From Alkalicoccobacillus plakortidis (GTDB taxonomy: Bacteria > Bacillota > Bacilli > Bacillales > Bacillaceae_D): a stretch of DNA of 64,000 nucleotides. The DNA is taken from positions 62,001-126,000 of the forward strand of contig NZ_JAMQJY010000002.1 of NCBI RefSeq assembly GCF_023703085.1. Reading direction: 5' to 3'. Both the position numbers and the translations under genes were made by a program. The notes under the pieces were generated by a model that was not told where the DNA came from, ran no database searches, and saw only the letters and a program-made list of their open reading frames with translations. Below are positions 46,683-56,269 of this stretch, piece after piece (position 1 is the first letter of the stretch; every line of letters begins with the position of its first letter).

Positions 46683-46706
46683 ACCCGTGAAAATCCTTTC
46701 ACGGGT
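46683..46706 (-). terminator. Hairpin after the Gfo/Idh/MocA gene
   Basis: ACCCGTGAAA / TTTCACGGGT perfect 10-bp stem with 4-base loop; on the minus strand followed by ATTTGG, a weak T-run. Confidence 0.65.
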
Positions 46707-46724
46707 CCTAATACATTTCAACTA

Positions 46725-47717
46725 TTATCCTAATGAAATTCGTTTCCCTTGCTCTGATGATTCTTTTGCTGCTTCGTTTATTCTAGTAAGGTCAAGCATA
46801 TCCTTTTGTGTAATGCGTGGTGTTTGGCTGTGCAGGATTTCGTTCAGCCATTGCTGCATGGCACTTTCCGCTTGTTCTGGGAGCTCTGGTGTTTGCCATT
46901 CTCCGTCTCCAAGTTCAATCGAACGAATTTTAAGTGTTCGATCTTCTACTAGGATACTGCCCTTTGTGCCATGTAATTCAAGGATAAAGGGGCTGCCGTT
47001 TGCCACAAATCCAGCCTCAATGACACCTATTACGCCTGATTGATGTCGTGTGATCACCGTTGTATGATCATCCACTTCTCTTCCCGTATAACGGCCCATC
47101 TCACAAAGAACTGCTTCTACATCACCTGCTAGACGGTTTGTTAAATAAATCGGATGTGCACCTAAATCAATGAGTGCGCCTCCTCCACATTGCTCCGCGT
47201 GATAAAAATGCTCAGGAAGCCAACCATTTGGATTGGCATCGCTTGGAACGGCTCCTCCATGCTCGAGGCGGCAGCGAATCGAGGTTAATTCACCTAATAA
47301 GCCATCATCTAATGCTTTCTGTGAATAAAGATAAGTAGGGTCATTTAATCTCGGTAATGAGAGCATCAGCGAAACTTCATTGCTTTTAACTTCTTTAAAA
47401 ATCTCTTCGCATTCTGAGGCCGTAAACGCTAAGACTTTTTCCGTGAATATATGTTTTCGTGCTTGAGCGGCTGCAACAATGACTTCTCTATGCAGATTTG
47501 TTGGGGTATCAACAATAACCGCTTCAATATCCTCTCTTGCAAGTAGTGTAGTTAAATCAGATTCAAAATCAACTTGAAGCTCTTCGGCCCAGTTTTGACC
47601 GCGCGAGGAATCCTCATCCCATACCGCAACAATTTCTATATCTTTATTTTCAATTGCTTCTTTCGCATAATCATTTGCATGGACATGCCACCGACTTAGC
47701 ATTGCTACCTTTACCAT
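46725..47717 (-). CDS. Gfo/Idh/MocA family oxidoreductase (first copy)
   Basis: A 330-residue NAD(P)-dependent sugar dehydrogenase. The N-terminal Rossmann part has VAMLSRWHVHANDYAKEA in place of the usual GxGxxG, an unusual opening; VIVDTPTNLHREVIVAAAQARKHIFTEKVLA (EKP variant EKV) and GGGALIDLGAHPIYLTNRL (catalytic GGxxxDxxxH) follow. It is next to, and in the same direction as, the AraC regulator, and likely part of the same sugar locus as the ABC importer. Confidence 0.88.
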   Translation of the reverse strand: MVKVAMLSRWHVHANDYAKEAIENKDIEIVAVWDEDSSRGQNWAEELQVDFESDLTTLLAREDIEAVIVDTPTNLHREVIVAAAQARKHIFTEKVLAFTASECEEIFKEVKSNEVSLMLSLPRLNDPTYLYSQKALDDGLLGELTSIRCRLEHGGAVPSDANPNGWLPEHFYHAEQCGGGALIDLGAHPIYLTNRLAGDVEAVLCEMGRYTGREVDDHTTVITRHQSGVIGVIEAGFVANGSPFILELHGTKGSILVEDRTLKIRSIELGDGEWQTPELPEQAESAMQQWLNEILHSQTPRITQKDMLDLTRINEAAKESSEQGKRISLG

Positions 47718-47799
47718 TTTATCATCCCCTGTAAAGTAATCGCTTTCAATTTATATCCTAGACAAGTCCGGCTGAATCGTCAAGACAAAATAGTGATAT

Positions 47800-48708
47800 T
47801 TATTTCAGATCGTTAGCGGCTAACTTTTTTCTGAATTGATATGGGGATGTTTGCTTAAACCCTCTAAACTGTTGAATAAAATAACTTGTACTAGAATAAC
47901 CAACTGTAACAGCAATTTCTGTAACGGTTAAATTCGTTGTGGATAAAAGCTTTTCTGCCTCTGTTACACGTACATAGTTTAAGAGCTCAGTAAAAGAACG
48001 TCCGGTTATCATTTTGATCTTGCGCGAGAAATAACTATAGCTCAACTTACAGTGCTTTGCCGCATCCCTAGCAGTAATTGCTGTAGAAAATTGTTTCTCA
48101 ATTAAATCAAACACTTCTCGCATTAAGTTAAGTTCCACCTCATTGTATGGCTCTGTTTCTCGTATAGCGACACCATGATTCCTCCAGTATCTAAGCACCT
48201 CTAAAAAGATCGAGCAAATTTGAATTCGGATGGCAAAATCATATCCATACTCTTTCAAATAAAACTCTTTCATGATTTGATCGATAATGGTTGAAATAGC
48301 TGTATGACTCGTTTCTTTTTTTGTTAATAGTGTCTGCGGACTTGTTTTAGCCATCGTAAAAGGTAGAACATACTTTGATTCAAAGATTGATCGTGATGTT
48401 GAATATAACACCTCTGGCTCAAGCTTAATGACGAGGTATCGCGTATCTTCACCTTCTTCAGCAAATATGGAGTGAACTTCATTTGAGTTGATGATAACTA
48501 AATCACCTTCTTCCATAACAAACGTTTCTCCTCCTACAAACATTTTTGCTTTGCCTGAGAAAGAAAACAATAATTCAATTGCTTCATGGAAGTGAGGATT
48601 TGCAATTTGATTGGATGGGGAGCTGTGCTCCATATGACACTGGATGGGTTGTTTTAATGCATTTTCTTTTAACACATGTTCATGCTGTACGTCTGAATAA
48701 GCAACCAT
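47800..48708 (-). CDS. AraC-family transcriptional regulator
   Basis: A 302-residue protein with an N-terminal cupin (HFHEAIELLFSFSGKAKMFVGGE and DLVIINSNEVHSI, about 37-77) and two C-terminal helix-turn-helix motifs (AITARDAAKHCKLSYSYFSRKIKMITG; TVTEIAVTVGYSSTSYFIQQFRGF, ending SPYQFRK). It is divergent from the epimerase-dehydrogenase-ABC genes and is their probable activator in response to the sugar. Confidence 0.93.
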   Translation of the reverse strand: MVAYSDVQHEHVLKENALKQPIQCHMEHSSPSNQIANPHFHEAIELLFSFSGKAKMFVGGETFVMEEGDLVIINSNEVHSIFAEEGEDTRYLVIKLEPEVLYSTSRSIFESKYVLPFTMAKTSPQTLLTKKETSHTAISTIIDQIMKEFYLKEYGYDFAIRIQICSIFLEVLRYWRNHGVAIRETEPYNEVELNLMREVFDLIEKQFSTAITARDAAKHCKLSYSYFSRKIKMITGRSFTELLNYVRVTEAEKLLSTTNLTVTEIAVTVGYSSTSYFIQQFRGFKQTSPYQFRKKLAANDLK

Positions 48709-48834
48709 ATTCTCTCCTCGCTTTCTTCGATGACAAATATCTGTTACTTTATAATACTTTAACTATATCACCTTCTCCATCTTCATGTTACATTTTTACT
48801 GAGTTTAAGCTTCTAACAGAGAGGTGTGTCTATC

Positions 48835-49581
48835 ATGAAAAAAATTGGGTTACAGCTGTATTCAGTAAAAGAACGTTGTTCTGAGAACTTTTTTGGGACA
48901 CTTGATGCTGTTGCAAAAGCCGGCTATGATGGTGTTGAATTTGCAGGATATCACGGAAAAACGAGTAAAGAATTAAATAACCATCTTAAAAACAATCAAT
49001 TAAAAGCCGCAGGAAGTCATGTTGGCATCCAAGAGCTTGAATCTAATCTTGAAGGCGTTATTGAGTATTCGCTTGAAATTGAAAACCCTTTCATTGTTTG
49101 TCCTGGTCTTCCCGATCATTATCGAGATAGTACAGATGCGTATAAACGGACTGCTGAACTTTTCTCACGTATTGGTGAAACGGTCTCAGCCGCTGGCCTA
49201 ACATTCGGCTACCATAATCATGATATTGAATTACAGACGTTTGATGGAGAGTATGGGCTTGATTTATTGTTCGCTCACAGTGATGCACGCCATGTCTTTA
49301 TGGAGCTTGATACATATTGGCTTGAGGCAACTGGCTTAAAATCTGTTGACTGGATTCATCGCTATAAAGACCGAATTAAAGCACTGCATATTAAAGACAT
49401 GAACAACCTGACAGAGAAACGAAATGTTGAGGTTGGCTCAGGAGTAATGGATTTCAAGAAGATTGTTACAGCAGCAAGTGCACAAAATATAGATTGGTAC
49501 ATTGTTGAACAAGAAGAATTTAGTATGGATGAATTTAAATCAATTGCGATAAGTTCTGCGTATTTAAAAACAATTTTATAA
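48835..49581 (+). CDS. Sugar phosphate isomerase/epimerase (xylose-isomerase-like TIM barrel)
   Basis: 248 residues from ATG 48835 behind GAGAGGTG. GLQLYSVKERCSENFFGTLD at the N-terminus, FGYHNHDIELQ, VFMELDTYWLEATG, KALHIKDMN and EVGSGVMDFKKIV supply the Glu/Asp/His metal site of this IolE/YcjR-like family. It is first in a five-gene run with a dehydrogenase and an ABC importer. By analogy to E. coli ycjR it may epimerise or cleave a 3-keto sugar; this is inference. Confidence 0.88.
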   Translation: MKKIGLQLYSVKERCSENFFGTLDAVAKAGYDGVEFAGYHGKTSKELNNHLKNNQLKAAGSHVGIQELESNLEGVIEYSLEIENPFIVCPGLPDHYRDSTDAYKRTAELFSRIGETVSAAGLTFGYHNHDIELQTFDGEYGLDLLFAHSDARHVFMELDTYWLEATGLKSVDWIHRYKDRIKALHIKDMNNLTEKRNVEVGSGVMDFKKIVTAASAQNIDWYIVEQEEFSMDEFKSIAISSAYLKTIL

Positions 49582-49597
49582 TGAAGGAGTGTTAGAC

Positions 49598-50707
49598 ATG
49601 GAAAAGGTCGTACGAGTAGGAATCATTGGTTGCGGGGGAATTGCGAATGGCAAACAAATGCCAAGCCTAGCAAAAGTTAAAGAGGTACAGATGGTTGCGT
49701 TCTGTGACATCGTTCAGGAACGTGCAGAAAAGGCTGCAGCTGATTATGGGACTGAGGAAGCAAAGGTCTACACAGACTTCACTGAGCTTTTAAGTGATAC
49801 ATCGATTGATGTAGTCCATGTATGCACACCGAACAAATCGCATTCAACAATCAGTATTGCTGCAATGGAAGCTGATAAACATGTTCTTTGTGAAAAACCA
49901 ATGGCAAAAACAGCCCAAGAAGCACGTGAAATGGTAGAAGTAGCCAAACGCACTGGGAAAAAGCTGACGATTGGATATGACAATCGTTATCGTAATGACT
50001 CTCTTTACTTAAAAGAACTAGTTGAACAGGATGAGCTTGGTGAAGTTTATTATGCAAAAGCTCATGCCGTACGTCGCAGAGCTGTTCCTACTTGGGGAGT
50101 TTTCTTAAATGAAGAAGAACAAGGTGGCGGACCGTTAATTGATATCGGTACACATGCCATTGATTTAACACTTTGGACAATGGATAATTACAAGGTCAAA
50201 AGTGTTGTTGGAAATGTTTATTACAAACTTTCCAATACCGAAAATGCTGCAAATGCATTTGGCCCATGGGATCCAAAAGAATTTACAGTAGAAGATTCGG
50301 CCTTTGCTTTTATTACGATGGAAAATGGTGCAACTGTCTCACTTGAAGCGAGCTGGGCACTCAATACACTTGACGTCGATGAAGCCAAAACAACCCTTTG
50401 TGGAACAAAAGCCGGGGCAGATATGAGAGATGGCCTGCGCATTAATGGTGAGAAATTAAGTCGATTATATGTAACAAAGCCTGATCTTAACGCCGGTGGT
50501 GTTGCTTATTATGATGGTGGCACAGAGAGTCAAGCTGACCGCGAAGCAAGACTTTGGATTGAAAGCATCTTAAATGATACAGAACCATTTGTAAAACCTG
50601 AGCAAGCTTTAGTTGTTAGTGAAATACTTGAAGCGATTTATGAATCGTCTAAAACGGGTAAAACCATTTATTTTGATCAGAAAGAACAGTTCTCTACTTC
50701 AAGTTAA
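49598..50707 (+). CDS. Gfo/Idh/MocA family oxidoreductase (second copy)
   Basis: 369 residues from ATG 49598 behind AAGGAG. Standard Rossmann start VRVGIIGCGGIANGKQMP, VHVCTPNKSHSTISIAAMEADKH followed by the VLCEKPMAKT (EKP) motif, and GGGPLIDIGTHAIDLTLWTMDN with catalytic DxxxH. It follows the epimerase by 16 bases and precedes the binding-protein gene, so it acts in the same pathway, probably oxidising the imported glycoside. Confidence 0.92.
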   Translation: MEKVVRVGIIGCGGIANGKQMPSLAKVKEVQMVAFCDIVQERAEKAAADYGTEEAKVYTDFTELLSDTSIDVVHVCTPNKSHSTISIAAMEADKHVLCEKPMAKTAQEAREMVEVAKRTGKKLTIGYDNRYRNDSLYLKELVEQDELGEVYYAKAHAVRRRAVPTWGVFLNEEEQGGGPLIDIGTHAIDLTLWTMDNYKVKSVVGNVYYKLSNTENAANAFGPWDPKEFTVEDSAFAFITMENGATVSLEASWALNTLDVDEAKTTLCGTKAGADMRDGLRINGEKLSRLYVTKPDLNAGGVAYYDGGTESQADREARLWIESILNDTEPFVKPEQALVVSEILEAIYESSKTGKTIYFDQKEQFSTSS

Positions 50708-50726
50708 TGAAAGGGTGTCATTAGCT

Positions 50727-52019
50727 ATGGCGAGGTCTTCTGACTACAAACGTTATCTATTAATAGGGATCAGCACAATCTTTGTGACTGCAGGCTGTCA
50801 GGCCACAGAAACTTCAGAAGAAATAGAAGAACCTATCTCTGTAGAAGGTAAAACAACGGTCTCATACTGGCATAATCATACTGGTAGAGGTCAGGAAGCA
50901 CTCGAACAGGTTGTAGAGGATTTTAATAGAAGTCAGGAAGATATTTTTGTTCAAGCCATTTATAGTGCCTCATCTGAGGGAGACGATCAACGGTTACTAA
51001 CGGCTATTGCCGGTGGTAACCCCCCTGATCTTGCCCACTTTGACCGCTTTAAAGTGGCTCAATATGCTGCTGAGGATTCGTTGGAATCTCTTACACCATT
51101 TATTGAGAGAGATAGCTTTGATATGGGTAAGTATTATGACTATGCAGCAATGGAAACAATGTACAATGATGAATACTACGCAATCCCGCTGACTACTGAT
51201 TCAAGGCTTTTATTCTATAACAAAGATCGTTTTGAAGAAGTTGGTCTTGATCCAGATAATCCACCTTCTACGATTGAGGAATTAGATGAGGCTATTGATC
51301 GCTTATCTGTTTTTGAAAGCGGTAACATTAAACAATTAGGTATGGTGCCGTGGACGGCTCAAGGCTGGTTTTATACGTGGGGCTGGTCATTTGGTGGAGA
51401 GTTTTATGATGAAAATACTGGTGAAGTCACATTGACTGACCCGAAAAATATCGAAGCACTTGAATGGCTTGTAAGCTTTGCAGAAAAATATGATGCGGCA
51501 ACCATTACTAGTTTTGATACGGCTCAGGGAAGTAATGAGATGGATCCATTTAACCTTGAGTTATATAGTATGAAAGTTGATGGTCCGTTTGCGATATCAA
51601 ATATTGAACAGTACAACCCTGACTTAAACTTTGGTGTAACACCTATCCCAACACCAACCGGAGATAACTTCACTACATGGTCGGGCGGAATGTCGCTTAT
51701 TATGCCTAAAGGAGCAAAACATCCTGACGAGGCATGGGAATTCATGAAATACTACGGGAGCGAGGAAGCTCAACGTACCTTTAGTGAGATCGATAACCAA
51801 ATGTCAGTCATTGATACCGTAAATGAAGAGCTGTATAGTGATGATCCGATTATGAGCGAATTTATCGACATTCTCCCAAACTCAAATGCACGTCCTCCTA
51901 TTGCTAATGGTCAGCTACTTTGGAACAAGCTCGATAAAATGGTTGAGTATGCGATTCATGGTCGAGGAGAGCCTGAAGAATTATTAGAAAAGGTAAACAA
52001 ACGTGTAAATGAGCAGTAG
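50727..52019 (+). CDS. ABC transporter sugar-binding lipoprotein
   Basis: 430 residues from ATG 50727 (an open stretch from 50613 overlaps the preceding gene and is not used). Signal peptide with lipobox FVTAGC (Cys24), then an SBP family 1 fold: TTVSYWHNHTGRGQEALEQVVEDFNRS, IAGGNPPDLAHFDRF, TDSRLLFYNKDRFEEVGLDPDNPPSTIEEL, and SGGMSLIMPKGAKHPDEAWEFMKYY. It delivers an oligosaccharide or glycoside to the two permeases encoded next. Confidence 0.95.
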   Translation: MARSSDYKRYLLIGISTIFVTAGCQATETSEEIEEPISVEGKTTVSYWHNHTGRGQEALEQVVEDFNRSQEDIFVQAIYSASSEGDDQRLLTAIAGGNPPDLAHFDRFKVAQYAAEDSLESLTPFIERDSFDMGKYYDYAAMETMYNDEYYAIPLTTDSRLLFYNKDRFEEVGLDPDNPPSTIEELDEAIDRLSVFESGNIKQLGMVPWTAQGWFYTWGWSFGGEFYDENTGEVTLTDPKNIEALEWLVSFAEKYDAATITSFDTAQGSNEMDPFNLELYSMKVDGPFAISNIEQYNPDLNFGVTPIPTPTGDNFTTWSGGMSLIMPKGAKHPDEAWEFMKYYGSEEAQRTFSEIDNQMSVIDTVNEELYSDDPIMSEFIDILPNSNARPPIANGQLLWNKLDKMVEYAIHGRGEPEELLEKVNKRVNEQ

Positions 52020-52055
52020 TAACTTCCGAACAACTTTGATGGGAGGGTATGATTG

Positions 52056-52991
52056 ATGAAATCCAGTACAGAGCTTTCTAAAAAAACAACACCCATTCAG
52101 ACACACAAGTCAAAACGATCTAATGAGACTTTAACCGGTTGGTTATTTGCTTCTCCTTGGGTTATTGGATTACTGTTATTTTTCGCGTATCCGTTGCTTT
52201 CTTCTATCTATTACAGCTTTACTGATTATAGTATTTTTCAAGCTGGTGAATTTATTGGATTAAGTAATTATCAAGAACTATTCACCGATGAATTATTTTG
52301 GATCTCAATTGGCAATACGATTTACTTTGCTCTACTCTTTGTACCTCTTAGTATCATTTTTGGTGTTGCCTTAGCTATGGTATTAAATATGAAAATCAAA
52401 GGCATGTCCGTTTACCGAACCATTTTTTTCTTACCAACACTCGTTCCACATGTTGCCCTTGCCATTCTGTGGATTTGGCTTTTGAATCCTGAGTTTGGCC
52501 TCATCAATGCGGCACTCGGAACCATTGGAATTGACGGACCTCCTTGGCTTGGAAGTACATTTTGGTCTAAACCCTCTCTAATCCTTATGTCGTTATGGGG
52601 AATGGGGCAAGCTGTCATTATTTATCTTGCCGGTTTAGGAGATATCTCTCAAGAATATTATGAGGCGGCAGATGTTGATGGAGCAAGCTTCTTACAAAAA
52701 ACATTTAAGATTACACTTCCGCTATTAACTCCTGTTATCTTTTTTAACCTAGTCATGGGCTTCATTGGTGCATTCCAACAATTTACACTCCCTTATACGA
52801 TGACAGACGGTTCTGGTAGCCCTGCTGATTCGTTAACGTTCTATGTTATGTACCTTTATGATAACGCTTTCAGTTATTTTAGAATGGGTTATGCTTCTGC
52901 CATGGCATGGATTCTCTTTATTATCATCATGGGTTTAACTGCTTTTGTATTTTGGACCTCAAAGAGATGGGTTCATTATCAAGGAGATTAA
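52056..52991 (+). CDS. ABC sugar transporter permease, MalF type
   Basis: 311 residues from ATG 52056 behind GGGAGGG. Six helices (first at about 28-48) and the EAA loop EAADVDGASFLQKTFKITLPLLTP, which contacts the ATPase. It forms a heterodimer with the next product. No ATP-binding subunit is encoded in the locus; Bacilli often use a shared MsmX-type ATPase. Confidence 0.95.
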   Translation: MKSSTELSKKTTPIQTHKSKRSNETLTGWLFASPWVIGLLLFFAYPLLSSIYYSFTDYSIFQAGEFIGLSNYQELFTDELFWISIGNTIYFALLFVPLSIIFGVALAMVLNMKIKGMSVYRTIFFLPTLVPHVALAILWIWLLNPEFGLINAALGTIGIDGPPWLGSTFWSKPSLILMSLWGMGQAVIIYLAGLGDISQEYYEAADVDGASFLQKTFKITLPLLTPVIFFNLVMGFIGAFQQFTLPYTMTDGSGSPADSLTFYVMYLYDNAFSYFRMGYASAMAWILFIIIMGLTAFVFWTSKRWVHYQGD

Positions 52992-53006
52992 GGAGGGAAG
53001 ACAATC

Positions 53007-53844
53007 ATGAGTGCATTAGCAAAAAAACGAATGCAAAGTGTATATGCTCATACAGTTCTAATTCTTGCATCCATTCTGTTCTTAGTTCCGTTTGTATGGA
53101 TGGTTTCAACCTCTTTAAAGCCACTCACTCAGGTATTTAGTTTTCCACCTGAATTCATTCCAAGTCCGTTTCAATGGGAGAATTATATTGAAGCAACAAA
53201 ATACATTCCGTTTTGGCGATATACTTTAAATACTGCGGTTATCACCATTGCTAGTACGATTGGGGTTATCATCAGCTGCCCACTTGTTGCGTACAGTTTC
53301 GCTAAGCTAAAATGGCGCGGACGTAACACATTATTTGTGATTACAATTGGCGTGATGATGATTCCAAGCTCAAGTAACAATGATCCCACTTTTTCTGCTT
53401 TTTAATCAGCTAGGCTGGGTTGGAACCAATCTTCCGTTAATTGTACCTGCATTTTTTGGGGTCCCCTTCTCTATCTTTTTGCTCAGACAATTTTTTAAAG
53501 GACTTCCCGACACTTTACGAGAAGCAGCCAAAATTGACGGCGCTAGCGAATGGAGAATTTACTGGCAGATCATGTTTCCTCTTGCCAAACCAGCAGTGTT
53601 AGCAATTGCTTTGTTTCAATTTATGGCATCATGGACCGACTTTCTTGGACCACTCATCTATTTGACCAATGAAGCCTCATACACTCTTTCACTTGGTCTA
53701 CAGCAATTTCAAAATCAACAGGGTTCTCAGTGGCACATGATGATGGCTGTCTCCACTCTCATGACTTTACCAATTATCATTCTCTTTTTCTTCATGCAAA
53801 AAACATTTATAAAAGGTATTACCTTCACAGGAATTAAAGGATAA
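53007..53844 (+). CDS. ABC sugar transporter permease, MalG type (one-base frameshift)
   Basis: The first part (HTVLILASILFLVPFVWMVSTSLKP) and the second (MIPLFLLFNQLGWVGTNLPL; EAA loop EAAKIDGASEWRIYWQIMFPLAKP; ending KTFIKGITFTGIKG) are in different frames. At about 53367 the sequence CCAAGCTCAAG should be CCAAGCCAAG; removing one T gives IPSQVTMIPLFLLFN. The interval is 279 codons plus one base, the usual 278 residues. Last gene of the importer run. Confidence 0.93.
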
Positions 53845-53892
53845 TGACTAACAGCCCACGCTAAGTTTAGACTTAAAGTGGGTTGTTATATT

Positions 53893-54684
53893 TTACATAC
53901 TTTCTTTCTGTTCCAACAACTTCGAATAAGCCATATATAACACATTGATCGCACTTTGCATCACAATCTCTTCAATAATCGGTGATTTATACTGACTAAT
54001 CTTTTTCTTACTTACAGGAATCACATAATCAGCTTGAGACGCAAGATACGCATCGGTAGTGCCTGTGATTGCGATGATCTTGTTCCCCTGCTCCTTTAAG
54101 ACTTTAATAAGTCTGGTAATAAAACGTGTTTCTCCCGAGAATGAGATGACTATCGCTACATCTTCATGATCTAATGATATAGCATCATTTAATTGATTCT
54201 CATGATTCCCATAAGCGGATGTATATTTGCCTAGTCTCATAAATTTAATCTGCGCATTTCGTGCGAGAACATGCGAAAAGGTAACGCCAAAAAAAGCGAT
54301 CTTTTTTCCTTGATGTAGGGTGTTCACAACTTGTTTCAGATTATCTGCTTTCATCATTTTTTCGGTTTCATATAAAGCTTCATGTAATTCCTCGAAATAA
54401 AAATCCATGCTTAATGATTGATCTTGATTAACTTCTGTTGTATTAAAATCATTAAACTCCCGCGCAAATTCCTTTAATTCCTTATAGGATACATTGTCAA
54501 ACTTCCGGCAAAAACGAGTCACCGTTGCTGGTGAAGTGTGACAGGCCTCTGCTAACTCATAGATCGATAACTCAGGAATGGTACGAACATGCTTAAGAAT
54601 ATACGTTGCAATGACTACTTCTGAGTTGCTTTGATCAGTTGATGCTTCAATAAAATTCTGTAGTTTGGCAAAAAAGTTATACAT
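53893..54684 (-). CDS. malR: RpiR/MurR-family regulator, MalR (GlvR)-like
   Basis: 263 residues from ATG 54684 behind GAGGGAA. The N-terminal HTH_6 domain includes LSIYELAEACHTSPATVTRFCRKF (about 38-61) and a C-terminal SIS phosphosugar domain has KIAFFGVTFSHVLARNAQIK, VAIVISFSGETRFITRL. In B. subtilis the RpiR protein MalR (GlvR) activates malA-malR-malP; here the gene is divergent from malA and malP. Ligand probably maltose-6-phosphate or a related sugar phosphate. Confidence 0.85.
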   Translation of the reverse strand: MYNFFAKLQNFIEASTDQSNSEVVIATYILKHVRTIPELSIYELAEACHTSPATVTRFCRKFDNVSYKELKEFAREFNDFNTTEVNQDQSLSMDFYFEELHEALYETEKMMKADNLKQVVNTLHQGKKIAFFGVTFSHVLARNAQIKFMRLGKYTSAYGNHENQLNDAISLDHEDVAIVISFSGETRFITRLIKVLKEQGNKIIAITGTTDAYLASQADYVIPVSKKKISQYKSPIIEEIVMQSAINVLYMAYSKLLEQKESM

Positions 54685-54760
54685 AACTGGTTCCCTCAAT
54701 TTCTTCTTCCATTAGAGCCTATTCTACTCCTCCGCACATTAATTGAAAAGTACCTGCTTT

Positions 54761-54777
54761 GTTTCATAAAATGAAAC
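54761..54777. promoter_or_regulatory. Palindromic operator candidate between malR and malA
   Basis: GTTTCAT-AAA-ATGAAAC, a perfect 7-bp inverted repeat with 3-base centre, 77 bases upstream of malR and 78 bases before malA. TTTCAT/ATGAAA half-sites are a plausible target for an RpiR-type dimer. A looser outer repeat (ATTGAAAAG ... CTTTTCATCAAT) surrounds it. Confidence 0.6.
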
Positions 54778-54854
54778 TTTTCATCAATTACGTTGATTGG
54801 CTGTTAACGTTGGTTCTAGAAAGTAACGTATACACAAACAGTTGGAGTGATTTG

Positions 54855-56180
54855 ATGAAGAAATTTAATATCTTAGTTGTCGGTGGAGGAAGTACATGGA
54901 CACCAGGTTTACTTAAAAGCATGTGTGTCAGACAAGAGTCTTTTCCAATTAATCAATTAACCATGCTTGATACAAATGCAGATCGTCAAAAGGTTATTGG
55001 TGACTTTGCAAACGTTCTATTTAATGAAGAGTATCCCGATATCAAGTTTCAATATACAACAGATAAAGAAGTAGCGTTTAATCAAGAGCTTGATTTTGTT
55101 TTTGTCCAAATGCGCACTGGTGGTTTCAAAATGCGTGAGCAGGATGAAAAGATCCCACTAAGCCTTGGTGTCATTGGTCAGGAGACATGTGGACCAGGTG
55201 GATTTGCGTATGGAATGCGTTCCATTAAAGATATGATTGAGCTTGTTCATGACGTGCGCAAGTATAATAAAGAAGCGTGGATTTTAAACTATACAAACCC
55301 TGCCGCTATTGTAGCGGATGCCTTAAAGCGGGTATTTCCTGATGACAATCACATCTTAAATATTTGTGATCAGCCTGAGAACCTTCTTCGCTCATATGGA
55401 CGTCTCCTAGATCGTGACCCTCGTAGCTTTGACCCTGTATATTTTGGGTTAAACCACTTTGGTTGGTTTACGCACTTATATGATGAGACTGGGTACGACC
55501 TCCTTCCAGAACTTCGTGATAAGATCTTAGATGGTGGCTTTAGACCAGTTGACTTTGAACAACGTGACAAGTCATGGCTTGAAACGTACGCGATGGTTGA
55601 ACAAATGGTCAAAGATTTCCCTGAGTATTTGCCTAATACGTATCTTCAGTATTATTTATATCCAGATAAAGTATTAAACAAGCTTGATCCTGACTTCACT
55701 CGTAGCAATGAAGTAATGGCAGGACGTGAGAAACGAGTATTTACTGAATGTAAACGAGTTGCGGAAGTTGGAACGGCCCAAGATTCATCCGTTGTGCACA
55801 ACGACGCACATGGGGAGTTTATCATTATTGTCGCAGAATCGATTGCCTATAATCGTGGAGATCACTTTGTTGTCATTCTTGAAAACAATGGCATAGTTGA
55901 AAACCTGCCAAATGACGCCATGATTGAAGTAGCCGCTAGTTTAACAAAACAAGGTCCTCGTCCATACGCGGTTGGTGAGATTCCTACTTTCTATAAAGGA
56001 TTAATTGAGGGACAGTTTGCTTACGAAAAACTGACAGTAGAAGCGTTCCTTGAGGGTTCATATCAAAAAGCGCTACAAGCCTTAACACTTAATCGTACAA
56101 TCGTTTCAGCAGGCAAAGCAAGAGAAGTTCTTGATGCGTTAATTGAAGCAAACAAAGACTATTGGCCAACATTAACTTAA
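54855..56180 (+). CDS. malA: 6-phospho-alpha-glucosidase, GH4 (MalA/GlvA-like)
   Basis: 441 residues from ATG 54855 behind GGAGTGA. NAD- and Mn-dependent glycosidase family 4: VVGGGSTWTPGLLKSM (nucleotide motif, about 8-23), IGQETCGPGGFAYGMRSI (metal/substrate), LNYTNPAAIVADAL, the metal Cys in ICDQP and FGLNHFGWFTHLYDE. The set of motifs matches maltose-6-phosphate glucosidases rather than beta-specific CelF. It hydrolyses the phosphorylated sugar made by the PTS protein encoded next. Confidence 0.9.
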   Translation: MKKFNILVVGGGSTWTPGLLKSMCVRQESFPINQLTMLDTNADRQKVIGDFANVLFNEEYPDIKFQYTTDKEVAFNQELDFVFVQMRTGGFKMREQDEKIPLSLGVIGQETCGPGGFAYGMRSIKDMIELVHDVRKYNKEAWILNYTNPAAIVADALKRVFPDDNHILNICDQPENLLRSYGRLLDRDPRSFDPVYFGLNHFGWFTHLYDETGYDLLPELRDKILDGGFRPVDFEQRDKSWLETYAMVEQMVKDFPEYLPNTYLQYYLYPDKVLNKLDPDFTRSNEVMAGREKRVFTECKRVAEVGTAQDSSVVHNDAHGEFIIIVAESIAYNRGDHFVVILENNGIVENLPNDAMIEVAASLTKQGPRPYAVGEIPTFYKGLIEGQFAYEKLTVEAFLEGSYQKALQALTLNRTIVSAGKAREVLDALIEANKDYWPTLT

Positions 56181-56185
56181 TGGTT

Positions 56186-56215
56186 AAAAAGGCAAGGGTA
56201 TTTCCCTTGCTTTTT
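56186..56215 (+). terminator. Hairpin between malA and malP
   Basis: AAAAAGGCAAGGG / CCCTTGCTTTTT with a short loop. It can stop or reduce transcription between the two genes, so malP may also have its own promoter in 56216-56255. Confidence 0.75.
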
Positions 56216-56269
56216 AACTCACATACAAGTATCCGCTTTCACTATTACACAAGAAACAGGTGATCTAGA

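Noticed and set aside
46316-46733. Ser/Pro/Ile-rich and Trp/Gly/Met-rich open frames over array C on both strands
   Set aside because: They are by-products of the 41-bp periodic non-coding array; no ribosome sites and open in several frames at once.
54800-54820. Catabolite-responsive element upstream of malA (TGTTAACGTTGG)
   Set aside because: Only the left half fits the CRE consensus; the right half lacks the closing CA.
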